DNA of 64,000 nt from Flavipsychrobacter stenotrophus (GTDB lineage: Bacteria > Bacteroidota > Bacteroidia > Chitinophagales > Chitinophagaceae): assembly GCF_002954265.1 (NCBI RefSeq), contig NZ_PPSL01000002.1, positions 1,079,575-1,143,574 on the forward strand, written 5' to 3'. A program made the position numbers and the translations under genes. Below, one piece after another: positions 55,145 to 63,757 of this stretch; position 1 is the stretch's first letter; each line of letters opens with the position of its first letter. Under the pieces are notes generated by a model. The model saw only the letters and a program-made list of their open reading frames with translations, had not been told where the DNA came from and made no database searches.

Positions 55145-58100
55145 TTACCACAGCACCACCTTATCCCTGTACACCTTACCATCAGCTTCCACCTTTATCA
55201 GGTAAGTGCCGCTGGCCAGGTTAGTAAGATAAACCGGTATCTGCAGTTCATGATTGTTCGACTTAATTATCTCTACCACCTTACCCGATATGTCTGTGAT
55301 CGTTATCACTGCATCATTACCCGGTTGTGGTATTTCCACTATAAATGATCCATTTGTAGGATTAGGATAAATACTGATCATCGATTGCCCGGGTGCTGTA
55401 GTTACTACTCCCGTATTACAATCAGCTGTTGATAGTACTGTTACTGTTTGCCCTACCGAAGCTGATCCGCAGCTATTGGTAACAGCATAACTTATAACAA
55501 CAGTTCCCGCAACCAATCCTGTAATATTACCCGATGATGATATCGAAGCAACTGAACTATTAGTACTGCTCCACATGCCACCACTTACACTTCCTGTCAA
55601 TGTTATTAATGCGCCTTCACAAACACTGTCATCGCCCGATATTGTTCCAGCAGTGGGAAGCCCTGTGACAGTTATTGCACTCATCACAGTATCCGCACCA
55701 CAAGCGTTCGTTAAAGTATAGATCACGGTTCCTGTTCCTGCTGATACCGGCGTTACTACGCCTGTACCCGATACACTTATTATTCCGCCGCTCGTACTCC
55801 ATACACCTCCCGGACTCGTTGATGTCAGGGGTAAACTACCGGACACGCACAATGGTCCAACGCCAACGATCGAGCCAGCATCAGGTATTGTAGCCACAGT
55901 CACCAATATAGTATCTGTTGCTGTGCCGCAACCATTTGTTACACCGTACGATATAAGTGCTGTCCCTGCGGATATACCGCTCACTACACCACCGCTCACT
56001 GTTGCCGACGAACTACCGGTACTCCATACACCACCACTTACTGTGCTGCTCAATGTTGTCGTGCCGGCCGCGCACACCAGTGCCGCTCCGGTTATTGTCC
56101 CCGCATTTGGTAACGGATTCACCGTCACCATCATGGTGTCTGTTGCAGTACCACAACTATTGGTTACAGTATATGAAATCGTTACAGCACCTGCTGTTAA
56201 ACCGCTCACCAAACCACCTGTTACTGTAGCACTGGTACTACTACTGCTCCATGTACCACCTGTAATCGTATTGCTTAAAGTTGTAGTCGCACCTGCACAC
56301 ACCGTCGCAGTACCTGTAATACTTCCCGCATCAGGCAGCAGATTAATTGTCACCGGCATTGTAGCCACAGCAACACCACATCCATTAATTACTGAATAAG
56401 ATATCGTTGCAGATCCAGCGGCAACTCCGCTCACCACACCACCACTCACAGTAGCATCGGCAGAACTACTGCTCCACACACCACCGGTCACTATATTGCT
56501 TAAAGTTGTAGTCGCCCCTGCACACACGGTCGCAGCACCAATAATACTTCCTGCATCAGGCAACGGATTCACCGTTACAGGCATCGTAGCCACAGCAACA
56601 CCACAACCATTAGTTACTGAATAAGATATAATTGAAGATCCTGCAGTAACACCACTCACCACACCACCTGTTACTGTAGCACTGGTACTACCACTGCTCC
56701 ATGTACCACCTGTAATCGTATTGCTTAAAGTTGTAGTCGCCCCTGCACACACGGTCGCAGCACCAATAATACTTCCTGCATCAGGCAACGGATTAACTGT
56801 CATCGGCATAGTGGCAACTGCAACTCCGCATCCATTAGTTACAGAATAAGAAATTGTTGCAGATCCAGCGGCAACTCCGCTCACCACACCACCACTCACA
56901 GTAGCATCAGCAGAACTACTGCTCCATGTACCACCAGTTATTGTATTGCTTAAAGTTGTAGTCGCACCTGCGCACACCGTCGCAGCGGCAATAATACTTC
57001 CTGCATCTGGTAATGCATTGACCATCATTTCAAATGTGTCTACAGATGATCCGCAGCTTCCCGTAAATGAATAAGAGATCACTACGCCACCGGCAGATAC
57101 ACCTGTCACCACACCGTCTGTTACTGTAGCATTTACAGAACTGCTACTCCATGTGCCTGCGGGTGTTGCAGCAGTCAATGTCGTAGTTGCTGCAACACAT
57201 ACACCCCTTAAGCCGGTTAAAGTACCACTTGCAGAGCCTGGCAATACGTTGACTATCTTATATGTCGACTTGTCGCCGTACACAGTATATACTATCGTAT
57301 CTATGCCCGCTATTACGCCGGTCACCATGCCATTCGCGACTGTAGCATTAGCATTAGTTGCAGCCCACACACCACCGGCCAGTCCATTAGCAAGGGTTAT
57401 GCTACTACCCGCGCACACATGGTCTGCACCGGTTATCATTCTTGTACTATCCTCTATGGTATTGATCGTTGTATTGGTAAATATTGCCGGGTTATAGTCA
57501 AAGTATATTCCCGCCTTGTTTTCTATTACTGTACCCGCCGCAAGGTTATCCTTAGGCAAGATATTAAATGCCACATAACCCTTACTACCTTCAGGATCAC
57601 TTGTACTATCAGGCAGGTTTATATTGTTGAACCTGAACTGAACAGCATTAGAGCCCATTTGGTAGGTAAGTACCGGAGCGCTCGAACTAATGATCTGCAG
57701 TGTCGACAGATCCAGATTTGCGCTTATCGTATCAAATACTTTTATCGTCGTTGCAGATGCGGTTCCCGAGTTCTGGAAATGAACTATATAGCTCAGTGGC
57801 GTTCCATTGGGTATATAGCCCTCTGCACCAAAACCTTTTGGAGACACTTCTTTCTCATTTGGGTCCCATGACGATCTGATCGGTTCGCTCCATGCATAGG
57901 TATTATTCGTAAGGTTAGTGTCTGCCAGTGAGGTCGGTGACACGTACAATACATTCCTCGCGGTATCTCCCATCATTGCCGTGGTATCGCATAATACTTT
58001 TACATTGGCGCTAAAGTCAAACAGATTAGACGCCGTTGCAAACGTCCATGTCAGCACATTCCCGCTCACCGTTGTCGGTGCAGGTCCGTTCCACATGCCT

Positions 58101-60745
58101 ATATAACTCAGGTTAGAGTCTATCGTTAATGTTATGGTCGACGACAATGTGCTGCAGGTATAACCCCATGCATCGCTCGACCAGATAGAGATAATACCCG
58201 TATCGCCCGGCACAAAGCCCCAGCCCCAGCCCGATACGCTCATATCTACTGTTCCGGTTGTTCCTGTGCAGGTAAATCCAAAGTCCTGCGTATAGCTGGT
58301 CCCTGCGCTTGCTGTGGCCGAAAACAGCCCGGTTATAGGGCACGCCACTGCAAGTGTATAACCCGTGCTGCCGCTGTCATAATATGATGCATGGTTCGCT
58401 ATTATAGTATACGAATTGGTATCGGTCATGCTGATGTGATAATTCCCATTATAGTCAGCCCATGCATTAGTTGTGTCACCCGTTGTGTTATTCACCACAA
58501 GAAACGGCCAGTGCGCCAGTCTTGTTTCGCCCGCGTCTGGCGTACAGTTACTATTTGCATCAATGTAAAATGTACCTGTAAGTGGTGAACAGCTGGTCGG
58601 AAGATCTACGAAATCTACCATCCCGAAAATTTCTGCTTGGTTATATTGCACAACCGTTGTGTCAAAATGTGCAGAAGCGGTATACACACCAGGTATAGTA
58701 TATGTATGGTATATTGGAGGTATATTCATCGTAAATCCGCCCGTACCGTTCGTGGAAGTTGACACGGTAAGCGAAGTATCCATACCATCCCCAAAATCAA
58801 TACGGATAGGCACCGAAGACAGACCCGCTGCACTCCCATGTAGTTCGTTGACAACAAAAGACATCACTGTAGCATAGGGAACAGTTGCTGCACATGACGA
58901 TCCTGCAACAGGAATTACTTGCACCGCTAAACCACCCCAATTGTAAGTACAATCGTCTACAAAAATGGGATTCATTCCATCTGCATTAAGAGACCAACTA
59001 CTTAGACCGTTATTTGAGAATGCGTCAAAGTAAGTGTGATTATAGGGTGAACCCAAAAAGCCCAGCCATGGATCATTATACAGCACGCCATATGGGTGAT
59101 TTTGCACGTACGTAAACCCACCCGATGAGTCAATTGGAACTACTACTATATCAATCGTTCCATCGCCATTATAGATTTTCAGATAAGCTGAGTCCAATGG
59201 CGTTATGATCCCTGTAGCCAAGCCGGAAATGATTGTTCTTACGTTTGCCGGCAGTACACATGGACTGGTTGTTATACTGTCAAAAGCAGAGCCACCCACA
59301 ATCTCTATTCCGCTGTCACACACGCTTGCAGCATGAACAGGGGCATGAAATACCGCGTCTTTGTAATCTCCTATACGCACAATGGTTCGGGGCTGATAAT
59401 TTCCGGGGAGCACATAGGTATGCGTTATCCAGCTGTTATTATACCCAAACCCATACACTGTGCCGCTTGTGTCGGTAGTAGCCCAATAGGGCAGATGTGT
59501 ATTGATGGTTGTCCCATCCCCGAAATCTGTTTCCAGCACTACAGAGTCTGTTGGTCCGGGAACCATATTGACAGTACCCCACACACCTACCGATTTGGTA
59601 GCGCGCATGGTACATGGTGGTGTCAGCATCGTATCGGTGAATGACATTCTTTTGATTGCAGTATAGGTGTTGCTTAATTTCAGCAACTGGGTGCCATCGG
59701 TAAACAAAATATCTCCGCCTGCGTTCCTTAGAAAATGCAAAATGCGATAGTATCCTCCTGCAATTGCCCAAAAACCAGAACCCTCTCCAACTTTATTGAT
59801 TATACCCGTACTGCGGTTTATTTCGCGAAGCACCTCGCCGGAATAAATGAATCGGTCTGGGAAATAGATATTGCCTGCCGGGTCGGTACAAATACTTGCC
59901 TGAAATCCTGAATAAGGATAAACATTAATTTGGGAATTTATAGCCAATCCCCCACTACCGCCGTATTCCATAGCTCCGTTGCCGGCAATTGTTGATATGA
60001 CTCCGCTTGCATCAATCTTACGGATCCTATAATTGAACTGGTCTACAAAATAAAGATTCCCGTTTCTGTCTATTGTTATGCCCGATGCATTATATATCAA
60101 TGCTGCTGTTGCAGGCCCGCCATCACCTGTAAAACCCGATGTCCCTACGGTACCCGCAAGAGTATATATATTGCCTGTAGCTGCATCAATTTTTCTTATC
60201 GAATTGCTGTTGCCAAAATAAATATTATCAACACTATCTCTATATAAAGCCGTTACAATATACAGCTGTGCCGAAAGAGCGGGTATACCGTCTGCGATGC
60301 TCGATCCGCCACCTGCTATTGTACTGATGACCCCTGTTGTGGTGTTTATTTTTCTTATTCTGTTGTCGTCGCCAAAGATCACGTTCCCTGCATTGTCAAC
60401 GCTAATTCCGTAAACTACTCCCGATATTTTGGCTAGCGGCCCCGGTCCGCCATCTCCCGTAAACCCATACGATCCGTTTCCGGCAATGGTAGTAACAAGA
60501 TGGGTAGCCGCATCAATTTTCCTGATGCGGTAATTGCCTCGGTCCGCAATATATATATTGCCCGCGGTGTCTTTACAAAAACAAGTTATTGAATTAAATT
60601 TTGCAAGGGTATCTAGTATTCCCTCTCCATTATATCCGGCTGTAAGACTGCCTGCTACCTTAGTAACGGTGCCCACTTGTGCCATTAGTGGCTTAGCTGA
60701 AAAAATTGCAAGCATAGCCACACAAAAGATCATTATCTTCTTCAT
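55145..60745 (-). CDS. Giant T9SS protein: NHL propeller, SdrD-like, Ig-like repeats
   Basis: About 1866 residues from the start at 60745 (MKKIMIFCVAMLAIFSAKPLMAQ, signal peptide). Order: six or so NHL blades (about 30-370, YNxEGI/GDGGPATAA signatures); PKD-like domains; a prealbumin/SdrD-like module (YIDANSNCTPDAGE); a DUF11/DUF7619-type module with SSWDPNEKEVSPKG (about 985-1160); nine Ig-like repeats of 75 residues, the middle ones nearly identical; and a T9SS type A domain (IYPNPTNGSFIVEIPQPG to RDKVVLW). Many SerThrGly residues. Likely a long surface stalk with an N-terminal propeller head; ligand unknown. The C-terminal domain closely matches that of the 49935 protein. Confidence 0.82.
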   Translation of the reverse strand: MKKIMIFCVAMLAIFSAKPLMAQVGTVTKVAGSLTAGYNGEGILDTLAKFNSITCFCKDTAGNIYIADRGNYRIRKIDAATHLVTTIAGNGSYGFTGDGGPGPLAKISGVVYGISVDNAGNVIFGDDNRIRKINTTTGVISTIAGGGSSIADGIPALSAQLYIVTALYRDSVDNIYFGNSNSIRKIDAATGNIYTLAGTVGTSGFTGDGGPATAALIYNASGITIDRNGNLYFVDQFNYRIRKIDASGVISTIAGNGAMEYGGSGGLAINSQINVYPYSGFQASICTDPAGNIYFPDRFIYSGEVLREINRSTGIINKVGEGSGFWAIAGGYYRILHFLRNAGGDILFTDGTQLLKLSNTYTAIKRMSFTDTMLTPPCTMRATKSVGVWGTVNMVPGPTDSVVLETDFGDGTTINTHLPYWATTDTSGTVYGFGYNNSWITHTYVLPGNYQPRTIVRIGDYKDAVFHAPVHAASVCDSGIEIVGGSAFDSITTSPCVLPANVRTIISGLATGIITPLDSAYLKIYNGDGTIDIVVVPIDSSGGFTYVQNHPYGVLYNDPWLGFLGSPYNHTYFDAFSNNGLSSWSLNADGMNPIFVDDCTYNWGGLAVQVIPVAGSSCAATVPYATVMSFVVNELHGSAAGLSSVPIRIDFGDGMDTSLTVSTSTNGTGGFTMNIPPIYHTYTIPGVYTASAHFDTTVVQYNQAEIFGMVDFVDLPTSCSPLTGTFYIDANSNCTPDAGETRLAHWPFLVVNNTTGDTTNAWADYNGNYHISMTDTNSYTIIANHASYYDSGSTGYTLAVACPITGLFSATASAGTSYTQDFGFTCTGTTGTVDMSVSGWGWGFVPGDTGIISIWSSDAWGYTCSTLSSTITLTIDSNLSYIGMWNGPAPTTVSGNVLTWTFATASNLFDFSANVKVLCDTTAMMGDTARNVLYVSPTSLADTNLTNNTYAWSEPIRSSWDPNEKEVSPKGFGAEGYIPNGTPLSYIVHFQNSGTASATTIKVFDTISANLDLSTLQIISSSAPVLTYQMGSNAVQFRFNNINLPDSTSDPEGSKGYVAFNILPKDNLAAGTVIENKAGIYFDYNPAIFTNTTINTIEDSTRMITGADHVCAGSSITLANGLAGGVWAATNANATVANGMVTGVIAGIDTIVYTVYGDKSTYKIVNVLPGSASGTLTGLRGVCVAATTTLTAATPAGTWSSSSVNATVTDGVVTGVSAGGVVISYSFTGSCGSSVDTFEMMVNALPDAGSIIAAATVCAGATTTLSNTITGGTWSSSSADATVSGGVVSGVAAGSATISYSVTNGCGVAVATMPMTVNPLPDAGSIIGAATVCAGATTTLSNTITGGTWSSGSTSATVTGGVVSGVTAGSSIISYSVTNGCGVAVATMPVTVNPLPDAGSIIGAATVCAGATTTLSNIVTGGVWSSSSADATVSGGVVSGVAAGSATISYSVINGCGVAVATMPVTINLLPDAGSITGTATVCAGATTTLSNTITGGTWSSSSTSATVTGGLVSGLTAGAVTISYTVTNSCGTATDTMMVTVNPLPNAGTITGAALVCAAGTTTLSSTVSGGVWSTGSSSATVSGGVVSGISAGTALISYGVTNGCGTATDTILVTVATIPDAGSIVGVGPLCVSGSLPLTSTSPGGVWSTSGGIISVSGTGVVTPVSAGTGTVIYTLTNACGADTVMSAITVTGLPTAGTISGDDSVCEGALITLTGSVSGGMWSSTNSSVASISSSGNITGLVAGTVVISYAVTNSCGSASVGQTVTVLSTADCNTGVVTTAPGQSMISIYPNPTNGSFIVEIPQPGNDAVITITDISGKVVEIIKSNNHELQIPVYLTNLASGTYLIKVEADGKVYRDKVVLW
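55875..57030. repeat. 225-bp tandem repeat in the Ig-like part of the giant gene
   Basis: The codons for the segment PDAGS recur at 55875, 56100, 56325, 56550, 56775 and 57000, exactly 225 bases apart. Adjacent units around 56325-57000 are nearly identical at the DNA level, including silent positions, which points to recent duplication or gene conversion. Confidence 0.85.
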
Positions 60746-60771
60746 AGTCTTCGGTTTTAACAAGTTATCCA

Positions 60772-60840
60772 CAAAAGTACTTACATCAGTCTGCTTAATT
60801 TAACTTTTTTCACCAACGGTCGTTTTTGTTCACCAACGGC
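60772..60840 (-). promoter_or_regulatory. Promoter with tandem activator-like sites (giant gene 55145)
   Basis: On the minus strand: GCCGTTGGT (60832-60840), 11 bases, ACCGTTGGT (60812-60820), 32 bases, TACTTTTG (60772-60779), a perfect TAnnTTTG box. A TTATCCACA box (plus strand, 60765-60773) overlaps the -7 element. Confidence 0.75.
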
Positions 60841-60976
60841 AATTCACGTTAATGGTTTTTAACCAAAAGCAATAATTCCGCCGTCATAAATAAAATTTTC
60901 TCATGGACGCATCCATTTTTTCATAACTGCGAATAATTAATGCGAATAGGGTTGACACTCAAAAATCTGACATCAG

Positions 60977-61088
60977 TTATCCACATAAAAAAGTTTTATG
61001 GTGGTACGGAAAGTGTACCATCATGGTACGAAAAGCGTGTCACCATGTATCTTTCTTCTTCCCATGTGGCCGCACTATTACACCTTTG
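60977..61088 (+). promoter_or_regulatory. Promoter-operator module of the terminase operon
   Basis: TTATCCACA (60977-60985), 11 bases, a 51-base near-palindrome (60997-61047, starting TATGGTGGTACGG), 33 bases, CACCTTTG (61081-61088) in TACACCTTTGTGTCA. The ATG at 61093 lies only four bases past the -7 box, so the transcript may be leaderless. It matches the module at 49409-49520 in reverse orientation. Confidence 0.8.
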
Positions 61089-61092
61089 TGTC

Positions 61093-61545
61093 ATGAAAGA
61101 AGAACTACATAACGAGCAATTAAGAGAATGGGCAAAACATCTCTACACACGGGGCGAAAAAAACCTGGCCGAATTATCAGAAGATATGGACATCAGTGAG
61201 TCGCAACTACGCCACTGGGCTACAGAAAGCAGCTGGGACTATATCAAAAAAACAATGCCCACTTCCAAAGCATACCAGATCGAAAAACTCTACCTGCTTT
61301 TAGAAAAGACCAACGAAAAACTGCTGCGCGAAGAAGAGGTAAATGCCAAAGACCTCGACCTCATTGTAAAGTTCACGGCGGCCATCAAAAATCTCGATAC
61401 CGAGATCAGTATCCAGCAAATAATAGAAGTAGCAAAATCCTTTACGGGCTGGCTACACCCCCAAAACCGCGAGCTGGCAAAATCAATGACCATGCACTTC
61501 GACAAATTCATCAAAGAGCGCTCCGCACCCTCATTTAGTTCATAG
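61093..61545 (+). CDS. Terminase small subunit-like protein
   Basis: A 150-residue protein from the ATG at 61093. The N-terminal helix-turn-helix (RGEKNLAELSEDMDISESQLRHWATESSW) fits the DNA-recognition domain of small terminases. A long helical oligomerisation part follows (KAYQIEKLYLLLEKTNEKLLREEEVNAKDLDLIVKFTAAIKNLD). It would bind phage pac DNA and load the large subunit. The upstream extension of the frame crosses the promoter module and is not translated. It is separated from the large subunit by 688 bases, partly repeats. Confidence 0.7.
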   Translation: MKEELHNEQLREWAKHLYTRGEKNLAELSEDMDISESQLRHWATESSWDYIKKTMPTSKAYQIEKLYLLLEKTNEKLLREEEVNAKDLDLIVKFTAAIKNLDTEISIQQIIEVAKSFTGWLHPQNRELAKSMTMHFDKFIKERSAPSFSS

Positions 61546-61574
61546 AATTGAATAACATAAATGGTTCCTGAGCA

Positions 61575-61617
61575 AAGTCTCTGACTTCGTTCCGTCGGCA
61601 GGGAATCTCTGATTCCC
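61575..61617. repeat. Twin-hairpin repeat (copy 2)
   Basis: Two adjacent short hairpins with TCT loops: AAGTC-TCT-GACTT (61575-61587) and GGGAATC-TCT-GATTCCC (61601-61617). Same design as 62059-62105. Confidence 0.65.
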
Positions 61618-61732
61618 GTAAAAAACATCTGTTGCAAGACTTGGTCCCAATTATTTCGGGACACTCGTGACGACCAGTTTAACGGATCTCTGACCATAAG
61701 TTTTAGAAAAGAGTAAAGCAGCTCGTCATATG

Positions 61733-61897
61733 TCCCGTAGGGCAATCTCATTAAGTTAAGGTGATAATAGCATGTAATGATGCCGAAGGTATCAGATGTC
61801 AATAGCAGATCTTATAGTAATTTTTGAAACGATGCCGAAGGTATCGGACGTCTGATTAAGCGAATTTCTCTTAACTTAATGACATTGCCCGTAGGGA
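61733..61897. repeat. 165-bp element with 28-bp terminal inverted repeats
   Basis: Ends 61733-61760 and 61870-61897 are inverted repeats, 24 of 28 positions matching (inner part TTAAGTTAAG / CTTAACTTAA). Inside are two copies of GATGCCGAAGGTATC (61779 and 61831), the motif also found at 47978, 48027 and near 48280. No coding potential; MITE-like. Confidence 0.65.
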
Positions 61898-62003
61898 CTA
61901 CCTGTTTGTAGTAAAACGTAACAAAAAGTGGGCGTTGCCCCGTCAGGGCAATGCCATTGACTGAAGCAAATGCACTAGCTCTGAAAGAGCGTCCTCAATA
62001 GCG

Positions 62004-62105
62004 TAGGGCGTTTTAGCCCTACGTCAGAAGCCACCATAACACAAAGCCCTACGCTGGGCGAAGTCTCCCGACTTCGTCCTATCGGTAGGGAATCTCCCGA
62101 TTCCC
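62004..62105. repeat. Hairpin cluster with twin-hairpin repeat (copy 3)
   Basis: An 8-base stem CGTAGGGC / GCCCTACG (62004-62011 and 62018-62025), then twin hairpins with TCCC loops: CGAAGTC-TCCC-GACTTCG (62059-62076) and GGGAATC-TCCC-GATTCCC (62088-62105). The rest of 61546-62233 holds no gene that I can support. Confidence 0.65.
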
Positions 62106-62233
62106 GAAAACAAAGGTTCACAACTGGCTGCTCTCTGTCACGAGAGTTACCTGGCGCTCTCAAGACCAAAAGGTTTGACGGGTCTATAACCCGACCACAC
62201 CCGAACTATCTACTAACTACTATCTACTCTATC

Positions 62234-63757
62234 ATGACCGCCAAACAATCACTCGACACATGGGAAGCCCACAAAAAAGCCATCATGTCGTCAACCACTA
62301 TCGACGAAAAAGAACATGCACTCACCCGGGCAAAACGTATCAAAAAACTTGAGGCCGATTCCGAGCAATGGTTCCAGTATTACTTTCCCGAATATTATTC
62401 TGCCTCACCGGCATCCTTTCACCTCGAGGCCACGCAACGAATGCTCCAAAACAAAGAACATTACGAAGTCCGCATGTGGAGCCGCGAGCTGGCCAAAAGT
62501 ACCCGCACCATGATGGAGGTATTATACCTCACCCTGGTCGGGCACACACCCGATGACGGAGACATAAAAGATCGGCTGAAGAAAAGATACGTGCTCCTCA
62601 TTAGTAATAGTCTCGATAATGCTACACGGTTGCTCATGCCCTTCAAGGCCAACTTCGAGTTCAACAAACGCATTATACAAGACTATGGCATACAGGAGAA
62701 TCCGGGCAAGTGGCAGGCATCAGAGTTTGTTACCACACAAGGTGTCGCTTTCCGCGCACTCGGTGTGGGGCAAAGTCCGCGCGGCACACGCAACGAGGAA
62801 GTCCGGCCCGATATACTCCTGTTCGATGATGTGGATACAGATGCCGATTGCCTTAACCCCGATATTGTTGCTAAAAAATGGCGGTGGATAGAGGAGGCGG
62901 CCATAGGCACCCGGTCAGTATCGCAGCCCACAACTATTTTATTTTGTGGCAATCGTATAGCGGTCGACTGCTGCATAGAGCGGGCGCGCAGCTTTGCAGA
63001 TGAGGTAAGTCTCATTAATATCCGCGATGAAGAGGGACTATCATCATGGCCGGCCAAAAATACCCAGACTGATATCGACAGGGTACTCAGCCAGAAAAGC
63101 TATGCGGCTACGCAAAAAGAATATTTCAATAACCCGGTTACCGAAGGAGCTGTTTTCAAAGAAATGGCCTACAAGCCCGCATTGCCTGTTGCCCAGTATA
63201 GCGACCTCATTTGCTATACCGATCCTTCCTACAAAGCAGGAGCAGATTATAAGGCAACTGTATTGGTAGGCAAGTGGCAAAATGAATACCATATCATAAA
63301 ATGCTACCTCGAGCAATGCACCTCTGCCACCATGATCGATTGGCATTTTAATATACACCAGCTTACCAGGCCCTCCCGCTGCACATTCTATATGGAAGAG
63401 GTCTTTCTGCAGGATGTTATCCGTAAAGAACTAAACGACGCATGTATGAACCGGAAGATACCACTCAACGTTCGGGGCGACACCCGCTCCAAACCCGATA
63501 AATTTACCCGCATCGAAACACTCCTCGAGCCACTCAACCGGAATGGCAGGTTATACCTTGCCGAGCAGGAACGGTATAACCCCCACATGCTCCGGCTCGA
63601 AGAGCAGTTCCGCGCACTAACTGCCGGCAGCCACGCCCACGATGATGGCCCCGATGCCGTAGAAGGCGCCATCTGGCTACTCGGCGAACGCTCCGCCATC
63701 TCCACCGATTACACCATCACCCCCATCGGCCGCCTCTCCCGCCAACCCGATTACTAA
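62234..63757 (+). CDS. Terminase large subunit
   Basis: A 507-residue packaging motor. The ATPase half has a variant Walker A (SRELAKST, residues 83-90, alanine where glycine is common) and Walker B DILLFDDVD (about 190-200). The nuclease half begins with CYTDPSYKAGADYKATVLVG (RNase H-like first aspartate, near 335), has YMEEVFLQ in the middle and HDDGPDAVEGAIWL near 475. It cuts and pumps phage DNA into the procapsid. The presence of terminase with capsid and protease separates this system from capsid-free contractile injection systems. Confidence 0.88.
   Translation: MTAKQSLDTWEAHKKAIMSSTTIDEKEHALTRAKRIKKLEADSEQWFQYYFPEYYSASPASFHLEATQRMLQNKEHYEVRMWSRELAKSTRTMMEVLYLTLVGHTPDDGDIKDRLKKRYVLLISNSLDNATRLLMPFKANFEFNKRIIQDYGIQENPGKWQASEFVTTQGVAFRALGVGQSPRGTRNEEVRPDILLFDDVDTDADCLNPDIVAKKWRWIEEAAIGTRSVSQPTTILFCGNRIAVDCCIERARSFADEVSLINIRDEEGLSSWPAKNTQTDIDRVLSQKSYAATQKEYFNNPVTEGAVFKEMAYKPALPVAQYSDLICYTDPSYKAGADYKATVLVGKWQNEYHIIKCYLEQCTSATMIDWHFNIHQLTRPSRCTFYMEEVFLQDVIRKELNDACMNRKIPLNVRGDTRSKPDKFTRIETLLEPLNRNGRLYLAEQERYNPHMLRLEEQFRALTAGSHAHDDGPDAVEGAIWLLGERSAISTDYTITPIGRLSRQPDY

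Noticed and set aside
55875..57030. Regularly spaced repeats as a CRISPR array
   Set aside because: The period is 225 bp, there are no short spacers, and the repeats are codons of an open Ig-like protein.
60765..60985. Replication origin because of TTATCCACA boxes
   Set aside because: Only two boxes lie together here, there is no AT-rich unwinding region and no dnaA or dnaN nearby. They sit inside promoters.
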